In this document: positions 49,244 through 58,177 of the stretch, one piece after another
Numbering within the stretch: the first letter of the stretch is position 1
Layout of the letters: every line of letters begins with the position of its first letter
Assembly (NCBI GenBank): GCA_964590645.1
Contig: CAZPYJ010000007.1
Coordinates: forward strand, 1-64,000
Origin: JAGNHN01 sp964590645
GTDB lineage: Bacteria; Bacteroidota; Bacteroidia; Bacteroidales; JAGNHN01
DNA length: 64,000 nucleotides
Reading direction: 5' to 3'
Made by a program: the position numbers and the translations under genes
Notes under the pieces: generated by a model
The model's database searches: none
What the model saw: only the letters and a program-made list of their open reading frames with translations
Told to the model about the DNA's origin: nothing

Positions 49244-50572
49244 ATGGCCGAAACAGGCATTTCTGTCCTCTTTGTGGAAGATGACCCCACAATGCAAACC
49301 CTTTTCAGGATTATGGCTAGCCCTAAGGCTGGCCGGATTTATTTGGCAAAGGATGGGCTGGAAGGTTGGGCGCTCTTCCGGAAACACCGTCCTGAGCTTG
49401 TGATCACGGATATCCAGATGCCGGGTATGTCAGGGATGCAACTGCTGGCCAAGATCCGCGATATGGATACCCGGGTTTTTTGTGTCATTCTCTCTGCCTA
49501 CAGCGAACCGGAGTATTTCATTGAAGCCATCGATCTGGGTGTTCAGGGTTTTCTGCTTAAACCCCTGGAAAAAGAAAAGCTGCACCGATTGCTGGATCAA
49601 TTGCGGGAGAATATTCTTCTGGAAAGAAGGATGCGGGAACAGGAGAAGAAACGCCTCGAAGCTGAGGAGAACCTGAGAAAACTCAATGAAGAACTCGAGT
49701 TGCGTGTTGCTGAACGCACCCGTGAGCTGGAAAGTGAAATTCACGACAGGGAGGAGGCGCAGTCACGACTGCGTGAGTTAAACCGTGACCTGGAGAAAAG
49801 GGTTGAACAGGAATTGATCAAAAGAGAAGAGCAGCGCAGGTTTCTTATTCAGAAATCCAAGCTGGAGTCTATCGGCGAACTGGCTGCAGGAATGGCCCAC
49901 GAACTGAATCAGCCGCTGGCAGGCATCTCTATGAGTCTGGATAATATCGATTTTCAGATCAAAGAAAAGAACCTGAAGCTGGAATACCTGGAATCTAAGA
50001 TTACCGCAATGTTTCGCGATATCGAGCGCATCCGGCATATCATAAACCACGTTCGTACCTTTTCCAGAGACCAGGAAAAGGAAAAACCGGAAAGGGTGGA
50101 TGTAGGCAGGGTGATCCGTAATGCGGTTTCGCTGGTGGATCAGCAATACAGAAACCATAACATAGCGCTGGTATTGGAGCTGCCTCCGGAACCCCTTTGC
50201 GTTTCCGGCAACCCATTCCGCCTGGAGCAGGTACTGCTGAACCTGATGTCGAATGCAAAATACGCCGTGGAGAGCAAGGCGCGAAGCAGCAGGGAAGACG
50301 CTTATGTGAAAGAAATCAAACTCCGTGCATACCGCAACGCCTCCCGGGTATGCATTGAGGTTAATGACAATGGGACTGGCATCGCAAAGGACCATATTGA
50401 CCGGATATTTGATCCATTCTTTACCACCAAAGAAAAAGAGTCCGGCACTGGCCTTGGTCTCTCCATCGTCTATGGTATTGTTAAAGACAGCGATGGGGAT
50501 ATTGCTGTGGAATCAGACCCGGGTCATTATACTTTGTTTATGATTCACTTACCCGTATTGGAGGATGAATAA
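49244..50572 (+). CDS. hybrid histidine kinase with N-terminal receiver
   Basis: A 442-residue cytoplasmic kinase. Residues 5-120 are a receiver domain with phospho-acceptor D56 (LVITDIQMPG). A coiled coil runs from about 120 to 205 (Glu/Lys/Arg heptads such as LRKLNEELELRVAERTREL). The HisKA H-box is AAGMAHELNQPLAG with H219. The ATPase has N-box LLNLMSNAKYAV, NDNGTGI and GTGLGLSIVYGIV. There is no membrane segment, so the signal enters through the receiver. Its TAATG stop overlaps the regulator start by one base. Confidence 0.92.
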   Translation: MAETGISVLFVEDDPTMQTLFRIMASPKAGRIYLAKDGLEGWALFRKHRPELVITDIQMPGMSGMQLLAKIRDMDTRVFCVILSAYSEPEYFIEAIDLGVQGFLLKPLEKEKLHRLLDQLRENILLERRMREQEKKRLEAEENLRKLNEELELRVAERTRELESEIHDREEAQSRLRELNRDLEKRVEQELIKREEQRRFLIQKSKLESIGELAAGMAHELNQPLAGISMSLDNIDFQIKEKNLKLEYLESKITAMFRDIERIRHIINHVRTFSRDQEKEKPERVDVGRVIRNAVSLVDQQYRNHNIALVLELPPEPLCVSGNPFRLEQVLLNLMSNAKYAVESKARSSREDAYVKEIKLRAYRNASRVCIEVNDNGTGIAKDHIDRIFDPFFTTKEKESGTGLGLSIVYGIVKDSDGDIAVESDPGHYTLFMIHLPVLEDE

Positions 50573-51051
50573 TGGAAGAGAAAGTACTTAAAATACTCAT
50601 CCTGGATGATGAAGCCCGCGTTCGGGCAGAGCTGCAGGAGTTTCTGGAAAATCGGGGCTTTGATGTGGCTGTGGCAGGACTTCCCTCCGAAGGTCTTGCT
50701 TTTCTTGAAAAACAGGCCGTGGACATCCTGGTTCTGGATATCAAAATGCCTGAAATGGATGGTTTGCAAGTCCTTCAAAAAGTGAAACCGGAATTCCCTG
50801 AAATGGAGGTGATTATGGTCAGCGGACACGGGGATATGCAAACCGTGATCGAAGCAATGAGATACGGAGCCACGGATTATTTCACAAAACCTTTCCGACT
50901 TGCTGAAGTGATGGGGGCCATCGAACGCACCCGTCGCTATATGCACTTAAGCCGTAAGGTGGCTGAACTGGAACAAGGTTTTCAATTGATCTCAACTGAA
51001 CTGAGAGAAAGGGTAGGTCACAACATCATCGGAAGAAGCAAGGCGATGTAG
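50572..51051 (+). CDS. receiver half of an NtrC-type regulator (cut by amber codon)
   Basis: A 159-residue response-regulator receiver with phospho-acceptor D56 (ILVLDIKMPEMDG), acidic D12/D13 and K106 region (TDYFTKPFRL). After a linker it reaches IIGRSKAM and meets TAG at 51049-51051. The frame continues on the other side without loss as EVVMMMKKV and the AAA+ domain. Family members read Q here (SKAMQEV), so a CAG-to-TAG change is likely. The kinase gene immediately upstream is its partner. Confidence 0.9.
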   Translation: MEEKVLKILILDDEARVRAELQEFLENRGFDVAVAGLPSEGLAFLEKQAVDILVLDIKMPEMDGLQVLQKVKPEFPEMEVIMVSGHGDMQTVIEAMRYGATDYFTKPFRLAEVMGAIERTRRYMHLSRKVAELEQGFQLISTELRERVGHNIIGRSKAM

Positions 51052-51056
51052 GAGGT
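51050..51056 (+). promoter_or_regulatory. Shine-Dalgarno AGGAGGT at the amber codon
   Basis: AGGAGGT overlaps the TAG stop and lies 4-7 bases before ATG codons at 51061 and 51064 in the same frame. It would allow re-initiation of the AAA+ half. Confidence 0.55.
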
Positions 51057-51060
51057 GGTA

Positions 51061-51981
51061 ATGATGATGAAGAAAGTGGCTCAGACAAATAATACTTCTG
51101 TTTTGATCACAGGAGAGAGTGGAACAGGAAAGGAGATCGTAGCCAGAGGAATCCACCACCTGAGTAAACGGCGTGATCATTACTTCCACTCCGTGAATTG
51201 CAGTGCTATTCCCAAAGAACTATTTGAGAGTGAATTCTTTGGACATACCAAAGGAGCCTATACCGGAGCCACAGAAACCAAGGCGGGCTGGTTTGAGATT
51301 GCGGATAAGGGAACCCTTTTCCTCGACGAAATTGTCGATATGGACCCTTCCCTTCAATCCAAGTTTCTCAGGGTACTGGAAGAGAAGCGCGTTACCCGGG
51401 TCGGATCAACCAAAGAACTGATGATTGATGTCCGGATTATCGCTGCCACCAATCAGGAAATTGAATCTATGATCGACAAAGGGAAATTCAGGATGGATCT
51501 CTATCACCGCCTGAATATCTTCCATATTCATATTCCCCCCCTTCGTGAGCGAAAAGACGACATCAGACCGCTTTTTGATTTCTTTCTTAAACGCTTTCAG
51601 CAGGAAACAGGCTTCGTAAAACAAAAACTTGCCCCTGAAGTTTATGATGTGCTGATGGAATATGATTATCCCGGTAATGTCAGAGAATTGCGCAACATCA
51701 TTGAAAGGGCGGTCATCCTTGCCGGTGATAAAAGCATAGGCGCTGAACACCTGACAATGCCCGGCAAAAGCGGCATCGCTGCAGCGCCCGTGAGCGATGG
51801 GCTACCAGGCTTCGACCTGGAGAAAATGGAGGAGGTCCTTATTCGAAAAGCATTGAAAGCCTCCCATAACAATAAGTCCAAAGCTGCAAAATTGCTGAAT
51901 ATCAGTTGGCAGGCCCTCGACAGGAGGATGAAGAAATTGAATATTGATCAGGAATCATCCGAAGATGAGGGAGAGGACTAA
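51061..51981 (+). CDS. sigma-54 AAA+ and Fis-type HTH half of the split regulator
   Basis: A 306-residue sigma-54 activator domain. Walker A is GESGTGKE, the sigma-54 contact loop is GAYTGA, Walker B is GTLFLDEIVDM and the arginine-finger region is PPLRERKDDIRPLFDFF. A Fis-type HTH closes it (NKSKAAKLLNISWQALDRRMKK). It is in the same frame as the receiver half; without the TAG the product would be about 469 residues, the normal NtrC-family length. The ATG at 51061 follows a Shine-Dalgarno; a GTG lies at 51055. Confidence 0.9.
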   Translation: MMMKKVAQTNNTSVLITGESGTGKEIVARGIHHLSKRRDHYFHSVNCSAIPKELFESEFFGHTKGAYTGATETKAGWFEIADKGTLFLDEIVDMDPSLQSKFLRVLEEKRVTRVGSTKELMIDVRIIAATNQEIESMIDKGKFRMDLYHRLNIFHIHIPPLRERKDDIRPLFDFFLKRFQQETGFVKQKLAPEVYDVLMEYDYPGNVRELRNIIERAVILAGDKSIGAEHLTMPGKSGIAAAPVSDGLPGFDLEKMEEVLIRKALKASHNNKSKAAKLLNISWQALDRRMKKLNIDQESSEDEGED

Positions 51982-52299
51982 AACCTGAATATTGTATCCG
52001 TTATTGGAGTTAGTATGGATTAAATTGATTTAAAGCGTTGATATACAGTGTTATGTCGCTTGTGCTATGGCAGTGAGAACGATAAGCCCATACATTTCTC
52101 CGGACGATTTGTCCATTTTTGGAGAGTTTATACATATATATATTGAGCGTAAGAGTTTGGTAATTAGTTGTGTATGGTGATTGGTACGTGGCTTGCTTTG
52201 GCAGCCACGTCCAGTACTAAACATATCCATTAGCAGGGATTCAGTCTGGAATAATGCAGTGTCAGACAGAAATGAAGTAATAATCGGAAAAGCGTTCGG
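51982..52299. other. gap with sigma-54 promoter
   Basis: A 318-base intergenic stretch. It holds the sigma-54 promoter at 52182-52197, an inverted repeat over it (ACGTGGCT, 52186-52193, with AGCCACGT, 52203-52210), and a small inverted pair GGAC/GTCC at 52102-52114 that might be an activator site. No gene is seen. Confidence 0.65.
52182..52197 (+). promoter_or_regulatory. sigma-54 (-24/-12) promoter
   Basis: TGGTACG-TGGC-TTGCT matches the sigma-54 consensus TGGYACG-N4-TTGCW at every fixed position, with GG (52183-52184) and GC (52195-52196) separated by exactly 10 bases. Transcription would begin near 52208, about 92 bases before the adhesin ATG. It is directly downstream of a sigma-54 activator gene. 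Confidence 0.75.
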
Positions 52300-54927
52300 A
52301 TGAATTTGGAACACTTATACACAAAAAGCAGAAGTATCGCCCTGGTTCTTGGAGGGATACTCCTGTTTTCTTTTGTGCCTGTGCAAGCCTGCAATCTGAA
52401 TGCTTCCTTTACTGCTACCCCCGATTGTACACCTTACACCCTTGTTTTTTCTGACCAGTCTGTTTCGAATACCTCTCTTATTTCCTGGGTATGGCTATTC
52501 GGTGACGGGGCAACGCAATCAGGTACTCCCAATCCTACCCATACATACACCGGGGCTGGCAATTACCTTGTTAAACTGTTGGTGGTGGATCAGGCGGGCT
52601 GTCTGGACAGTATGGTTCAAGTGGTCAATGTGCCCGAAATACCAACGCTTGCAGTAGTGGCCGACAGCTTTGTGTGCCTGGGTGATCAGATCGATTTCAT
52701 TAATCAGACGGTGAGCAACGGTGCCCAGATTACATCCTGGCAGTGGAACACCGGAGATGGTACCACCTACAATACTGAACACATTTCCCACACATTTCAG
52801 AATTCCGGAATCTACAATGTATTGCTCACCCTCACTTATGGCAATGCCTGCCAGCTTTCGCTCACAACTCCCCTGAATGTGCTGCCGCTGCCGGTACCGC
52901 AACCGGCCTGGTCCATCCAGTGTGCCACCAATATTGTCCACTTTACCGATACCGGAAACTATGCTTTTCCGGTAAGTAGCTGTTATTGGGATTTTGGGGA
53001 TAATTCCTCCAGTACGGCGCTTAGTCCGGTTCACTATTACCCGAATAACGGTACATACAATGTACAGCTGTCGGTTACCGATGTAATGGGTTGTACAGGT
53101 GAAGTAAGCCGGCCGCTTACCCTGGGTGAGCCCCTGTCAGTCAGTTTCCAGCCCGTCAGTGTATGCAAAGGGGATACTGTAACACTGAATGGCCAATTGC
53201 TTTCCGGAACTGTCCCGGTCAGTGACTGGCACTGGGATTTTGGCGATGGCACCAACTGCAATGGTCAATCGGTTTCGCATTTGTATGCTCTTCCCGGAAC
53301 ATATATGGTGAGTGTGATTGCTACTGATACCAACGGATGTACAGCTCAGGCCAGCCAAAGCATTGTGGTTGTGCCTGCTCCGCAAGCGCAATTCAGTGCC
53401 AACCCTGCCTTCTTCGGTACCCCCTCTGAATTGATCAGTCAGATCCAAATTGGTGCTGCACCCATCACCCATCGCCGTTGGGAATTCGGTGACGGTAGTC
53501 CTCCTCTGATCGTCACCCAGGATACAGTGCATCATATTTATCCTTCGCCCGGTCAATTTGATGCAAGCCTGTATATAAGCGATAGCCTTGGATGCCAGGA
53601 TACTGCCACTGGTCTCCTTGAAGTTTGGTCAAACTACCTTAAGGCAGAATGGGTGGCTGATACGGTCTGCAGCGGCCGCCTTACACGTTTCTTCGACCAG
53701 AGTATGGTTGGTTCAGGAGCGATTGTTTCCTGGAAATGGGAATTTGGCGACAATGCCGTTAGCTATGAGCAGAACCCTGTTCATTCTTACGATTCTGCAG
53801 GCATATACCAGGTGGTTCTTGTTATTACCACGGATCTTGGAATCACTGACAGTGCTAAAGCAAATGTCCTGGTGTATGACTCGCCAATCGCAGCATTTGA
53901 CTATACCGCAACCTGTGAGATGGATGAAAAGGTATTCTACAATCTCAGCACAATCCCTGCAGGCGGCGGCATTGTCGCTTTTCAATGGAACCTGGGCGAC
54001 GGATCAACTTCCGCACTCTTCCAACCCAAACGTACCTATAATGCTTCCGGTGATTATCCGGTCAGCCTGGTGGTGACCTCAGACCAGGGTTGTACAGATA
54101 CCGCAGTACATACATTGCAAGTGGGGGCCAAGCCGGAAGTGGTTTTTGTAGCAGATAATTATATGGGATGTGGTCAGACCAATGTAACCTTTACCGACTC
54201 CGTCAGCGTCAGCAGCGGCCTGATCCAATCCTGGTTGTGGGATTTTGGTGATGGCGTCATTTCCACAATGCCTCATCGCGTCAAGCATACCTATAATGAC
54301 ATTGGCCTGTACAGTGTAATGTTGACTGTTGGTAGCGATAAAGGTTGTTATACGACGAAAATGGTTCCATCAATGATCCACGTCCGTCCAAAACCTGTGG
54401 CCGCCTTCGACTTTGATCCTGTGGAAGCGGACATCCACCGTCCAAGCGTTTTCTTCCGGAATAACTCCCTGGGAGGATATAAGTATTTCTGGAATTTCGG
54501 AGACGGAAACTCGACCACTGTTTTTGAGCCCGTACATAATTATGTAAGGGAAGGAGAGTATCAGATCACACTTAAAGTAGAGACTGAATACGGTTGCGTT
54601 GATTATAAATACCGGAATATCAAGGTAAAGTCCGAGCCGGTCTTCTTTGTACCCAATGCCTTTACACCCAATGGGGATGGAAAGAATGATTATTTCAAGC
54701 CGGTTGGGACAGCATTTTCCGATGAAGGGGCGGTGACCTGGGAGTTCCAGATCTACGACCGCGCCGGCAATCTGATCTTTGATTCGCCCGGTGATTTACG
54801 CGGCTGGGATGGAAGCGTACGGGATCAATATCCCGCACCCGAAGGCGTTTATGTCTGCCGCATTATTCAACAGGATCCGGATGGCAGGATGCACAGCCAT
54901 ATCAGCCACGTTACCCTTCTCCGGTAA
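52300..54927 (+). CDS. PKD-repeat surface protein with gliding-motility type B sorting domain
   Basis: An 875-residue exported protein. A signal peptide ends near PVQA. Nine PKD domains follow, each with a WxWxFGDG-like strand (VWLFGDGATQ, WNTGDGTTYN, WDFGDNSSST, WDFGDGTNCN, WEFGDGSPPL, WEFGDNAVSY, WNLGDGSTSA, WDFGDGVIST, WNFGDGNSTT). The C-terminal 90 residues are a CHU_C/type B T9SS domain (FVPNAFTPNGDGKNDYF, FQIYDRAGNLIF, GWDGSV, GVYVCRI). It is probably a cell-surface adhesin. Placement behind a sigma-54 promoter and two-component system suggests regulated expression. Confidence 0.93.
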   Translation: MNLEHLYTKSRSIALVLGGILLFSFVPVQACNLNASFTATPDCTPYTLVFSDQSVSNTSLISWVWLFGDGATQSGTPNPTHTYTGAGNYLVKLLVVDQAGCLDSMVQVVNVPEIPTLAVVADSFVCLGDQIDFINQTVSNGAQITSWQWNTGDGTTYNTEHISHTFQNSGIYNVLLTLTYGNACQLSLTTPLNVLPLPVPQPAWSIQCATNIVHFTDTGNYAFPVSSCYWDFGDNSSSTALSPVHYYPNNGTYNVQLSVTDVMGCTGEVSRPLTLGEPLSVSFQPVSVCKGDTVTLNGQLLSGTVPVSDWHWDFGDGTNCNGQSVSHLYALPGTYMVSVIATDTNGCTAQASQSIVVVPAPQAQFSANPAFFGTPSELISQIQIGAAPITHRRWEFGDGSPPLIVTQDTVHHIYPSPGQFDASLYISDSLGCQDTATGLLEVWSNYLKAEWVADTVCSGRLTRFFDQSMVGSGAIVSWKWEFGDNAVSYEQNPVHSYDSAGIYQVVLVITTDLGITDSAKANVLVYDSPIAAFDYTATCEMDEKVFYNLSTIPAGGGIVAFQWNLGDGSTSALFQPKRTYNASGDYPVSLVVTSDQGCTDTAVHTLQVGAKPEVVFVADNYMGCGQTNVTFTDSVSVSSGLIQSWLWDFGDGVISTMPHRVKHTYNDIGLYSVMLTVGSDKGCYTTKMVPSMIHVRPKPVAAFDFDPVEADIHRPSVFFRNNSLGGYKYFWNFGDGNSTTVFEPVHNYVREGEYQITLKVETEYGCVDYKYRNIKVKSEPVFFVPNAFTPNGDGKNDYFKPVGTAFSDEGAVTWEFQIYDRAGNLIFDSPGDLRGWDGSVRDQYPAPEGVYVCRIIQQDPDGRMHSHISHVTLLR

Positions 54928-54931
54928 ATTC

Positions 54932-55681
54932 CTACTGCTCCATCTTTCTCCACCATTCCCAGGACAGCCAAGCTTGTTTTCTGAGCATATCCATTCCGTT
55001 GCAGCAGGGAATCCCCCGGCGCTCTGCTTCCTTCAAAAAGGGGGTTAGGGGGGGATTATAGACCAGGTCATACAAAAACTGATCAGTCCGCAGGCCTTCG
55101 TAAGGAATTTCCGGTTTATCCAGGTCTGCAGGAAATGTCCCCACCGGAGTAGCATTCACGATAAGATCGTATTGTCGGATCATAGATGCATCCATCGCTT
55201 CCCAGGCAATATCTGTGGGTTCTGCCGGTCTTCGGCAAAGCCTGTGATAGGGCAGTTTTTTGTCCCGGAATACTTTTGCTATGGCTTTGGAAGCGCCTCC
55301 GCAACCGAGAATGAGGGCGATATCCGTTTTTATTTCAAGGGAATCAAGGGAGGAGGAAAAACCGCCCGTGTCCGTATTGTGTCCGTAAAGAAGGAAACCT
55401 TTATCAGTACGCCGGACAAAGACGGCATTAACCGCAGCCGTTTCAAGGGCTTCCTCGCTCAAATGAAACAGCAGGGGAAGTATGGCCTCTTTGTAGGGAT
55501 GGGTAACATTAAACCCAATCAGTCTGTACTCCGCTTTGATCATTCCTTCCAATGCATTTAAAGAGGGCAGGGGAATGGCATCATAGCAGGCTTCTATGCC
55601 CTGGTCAGCAAAAAAGCTGCGAAAAAACTCCGGACTGAAGCTATGATCCAGGGGGTATCCGATCAGCGCATAGCGCTTCAT
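54932..55681 (-). CDS. aroE: shikimate dehydrogenase
   Basis: A 249-residue NADPH-dependent enzyme of aromatic amino acid synthesis. The substrate motif is YPLDHSFSPEFF, the catalytic Lys is in NVTHPYKEAIL and GHNTDTGGF carries the Asp. The nucleotide loop is LGCGGASKAIAKVF, and NATPVGTFP and CNGMDMLRKQA finish the family pattern. The start overlaps the DUF368 stop by 4 bases. Slightly shorter than E. coli AroE but complete. Confidence 0.95.
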   Translation of the reverse strand: MKRYALIGYPLDHSFSPEFFRSFFADQGIEACYDAIPLPSLNALEGMIKAEYRLIGFNVTHPYKEAILPLLFHLSEEALETAAVNAVFVRRTDKGFLLYGHNTDTGGFSSSLDSLEIKTDIALILGCGGASKAIAKVFRDKKLPYHRLCRRPAEPTDIAWEAMDASMIRQYDLIVNATPVGTFPADLDKPEIPYEGLRTDQFLYDLVYNPPLTPFLKEAERRGIPCCNGMDMLRKQAWLSWEWWRKMEQ

Positions 55682-56625
55682 CCTGCCGTCTTCTTTGTTG
55701 CCGAAGCAATTCGACCGGCACTGATTTCCAGGGCTGCAATGGAAAGGATTCCCGCTCCCATTAGGATTAGGGCAAACAGGACTTCACCCGAGAGCGTGGT
55801 GGGGAGGAAATTCTCATACGCAGTGATGATCATTTCCCCGTCTTTCAATACAAACTGTCCGCTGGCATCCTTCAAATACAGGGTGTGTTTCCAGGGCCAC
55901 AATATACTGAGTGATCCGAATATGAATCCGGTAAGCAGAGCTATGGTCTGGTCTCTGAACTTTTTGAATATCCACGACAAGAGGTGCGAAAAGGCCACCA
56001 ACCCGACGAGGGCACCGAGGGCTACCGGCAATAAAATGTCGAGGCGAAGATCGTTGACCGCTTCAATCATCACCAACTGATAGTTTCCCATCAGAATCAG
56101 AATAAAGGAACCGGAGAGCCCGGGCAGGATCATACTGCACATTGCTGCCACGCCGCAAAGCATCAGATAAATGAAACCATCGTTTTCTGTAGCCGGATTC
56201 AAAAATGTGAGGGTCAGGGCCAAGGCGCTTCCCAGGACAAGAAAGAGCACTCCCGACCATCGCCAATCTTTGATGGTCTTCCCTACAAAAAACACCGAAG
56301 CCAGGATCAGGCCGAAGAAGTATGCCCAGATATGCACGGGATAGTGTGCAAACAGATGCTCAAACAGCCTGGCTATGCTCACAATGGCCAGTCCGATCCC
56401 TGCGAATATGGCAATCAGGAAATAGAGGTCGGTATGCTTGATGAAGGAGCGGATGCGGCCTGAAAGGAGTAGCCGGAAGGCCTGAATATCGAAGGATTTT
56501 ACTGCGTGGATGAGCCGTTCAAAAATATTGGTGATCAAGGCTATGGTTCCACCGGATACTCCCGGAATCACATTGGCTACACCCATTGCCGCCCCCTTGA
56601 GCAGGACTGAAAAGTATTCGCGCAT
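55678..56625 (-). CDS. DUF368 membrane protein
   Basis: A 315-residue polytopic protein with eight or nine hydrophobic segments. GVANVIPGVSGGTIALITNIFERLI at the start and the CSMILPGLSGSFILILMGNY repeat (two inverted PGxSG motifs) define DUF368, a family linked to undecaprenyl phosphate translocation in recent work. It overlaps aroE by 4 bases and follows the TPR gene directly. Confidence 0.9.
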   Translation of the reverse strand: MREYFSVLLKGAAMGVANVIPGVSGGTIALITNIFERLIHAVKSFDIQAFRLLLSGRIRSFIKHTDLYFLIAIFAGIGLAIVSIARLFEHLFAHYPVHIWAYFFGLILASVFFVGKTIKDWRWSGVLFLVLGSALALTLTFLNPATENDGFIYLMLCGVAAMCSMILPGLSGSFILILMGNYQLVMIEAVNDLRLDILLPVALGALVGLVAFSHLLSWIFKKFRDQTIALLTGFIFGSLSILWPWKHTLYLKDASGQFVLKDGEMIITAYENFLPTTLSGEVLFALILMGAGILSIAALEISAGRIASATKKTAG

Positions 56626-56626
56626 T

Positions 56627-58057
56627 TTACTTGGTCTTATTGCCCGGACGGGTTTGGATGCTCGGTCGGTAAGTGTCGATCAAATGAAGGATGTCAGCAT
56701 TCAGCCTGAGTTCAGGCTTGTACTCAAATATCTCGGCGTGGCCGTCAAAGTCCATCTTCAATGCTTCACCAAAAGTCTTAAAAGCCTGCTGCTGCCTTCC
56801 GCTCAGCATATAATATGCTCCCAGTCGATAGAACAGGTCGGGTTTGGCAGGAAGGTTTTCAATGCCCTTCAATAAGATGGCAATGGCTTCTTCCATTTTT
56901 CCAAACCTGCTGGACAAAAGGTCTGAGTATTCCAGCCAGATCTCCGGATTATCCGGTTCAATCTCAGTGACCCGCTGATAAGCTGTCAGGGCTTCTTCCA
57001 ATTCATTGTTCATTACCAGCGTATCCCCCAGCAGGAACCAATACTCTGCATTGGTTTTGTCCAACTCACAGGCCTTGCGCATATAGCGCAGGGCTTCCTT
57101 GTATTCATTCAGGGCTTCAGAGGCAGCTCCGGCTCCCATCCAGGCATCCGCCATTTTTTTATCGATCTCAATGGCTTTGATAAAGAAGAGACGGGCGTGA
57201 TGAAAATCCTCCAGGCGCTCATAGCACTCCCCGATGTAATAGTGCGTCACAGCCTCGGGTGTTTCACAGCGGAAGGTTTCCTTGTATGCTGCAATGGCCT
57301 GGTGATAAAACCCTATGTTGGCCAAAGCATTAGCCTTGTTAAAATAAGCAGCGGCAAAGGTGTCATCAATAGCCAGGGCATAATCGAAAGCCTGTACAGC
57401 CTTTTCGTATAATTCAGCAGAGTTGTAAGCAACCCCAAGGCTGAACCAGGCGATGGCAGAGTATGGATTCCGGTCGATAAAAGCACTGAAGTATCCCACA
57501 CTCTCTTCAAGCTTGTCCACAATCTCAAAACAGAAGGAAAGCTCGTAAATCACGGATTCATTCTCAGGGTTCTCCTCCAGGGCGAGCTTAAAGTATTTTA
57601 GCGCCAGCTCAAAGTTGCCAATGTTCTCGTATTCAAAAGCGATCTCGCTGAGCAGCTCATCCCTGTCATCCCTTGCGTGTTCAAGCAGTTGCAAATAGAT
57701 TGCAATCGCTTTTTCGAATTCTCCCAAAATGCTGTACACATTTGCCCTATTCCGTTCGATTTCAGGATCTCCCGGATTCATTTCATCCAACTCATCCAGG
57801 ATTTTCAAGGCTTTTTCAAATCGCCTTTTTCCCACCAGGATTTGTGCTTCTTTCAGACGCAACAGGACTTCAGCCGGATGTTGAACTCTGGCCGCCTCAA
57901 GCACTCGCGAAGCTTGACTGATTTCATTGTGCATCAGATAATGATCGATGATCATCTCGAATTCGTCCACATCGAAAAAGAGATTTTGCCCCTGTTCCAG
58001 TGCAGTTTCATATCTTGACACCAGCTCCCTAATATCTTCAAAATCCTCTTCGTGCAT
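56627..58057 (-). CDS. tetratricopeptide repeat protein
   Basis: A 476-residue protein built of about 11-12 TPR units (for example AIAWFSLGVAYNSAELYEKA, AAYFNKANALANIGFYHQA). The N-terminus (MHEEDFEDIRELVSRYE) is acidic and there is no signal peptide, so it is a cytoplasmic scaffold. The start is the ATG that follows the -7 element by 5 bases. Partner unknown; it precedes DUF368 and aroE. Confidence 0.87.
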   Translation of the reverse strand: MHEEDFEDIRELVSRYETALEQGQNLFFDVDEFEMIIDHYLMHNEISQASRVLEAARVQHPAEVLLRLKEAQILVGKRRFEKALKILDELDEMNPGDPEIERNRANVYSILGEFEKAIAIYLQLLEHARDDRDELLSEIAFEYENIGNFELALKYFKLALEENPENESVIYELSFCFEIVDKLEESVGYFSAFIDRNPYSAIAWFSLGVAYNSAELYEKAVQAFDYALAIDDTFAAAYFNKANALANIGFYHQAIAAYKETFRCETPEAVTHYYIGECYERLEDFHHARLFFIKAIEIDKKMADAWMGAGAASEALNEYKEALRYMRKACELDKTNAEYWFLLGDTLVMNNELEEALTAYQRVTEIEPDNPEIWLEYSDLLSSRFGKMEEAIAILLKGIENLPAKPDLFYRLGAYYMLSGRQQQAFKTFGEALKMDFDGHAEIFEYKPELRLNADILHLIDTYRPSIQTRPGNKTK

Positions 58058-58062
58058 TCTAT

Positions 58063-58070
58063 CAAAAATA
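58063..58070 (-). promoter_or_regulatory. -7 element (TATTTTTG) of TPR gene
   Basis: A TAnnTTTG match on the minus strand, 5 bases before the ATG at 58057; the message would be nearly leaderless. Confidence 0.5.
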
Positions 58071-58177
58071 TGCAGCAAAAGTAGGGAAAATCGGAACACA
58101 GCCGTGAACATACCCATAGACAACACCGCCGCAGAGTCCCTGCCTGCTTTTTTAGTACTTTCGCAAAAAACCTCGAT

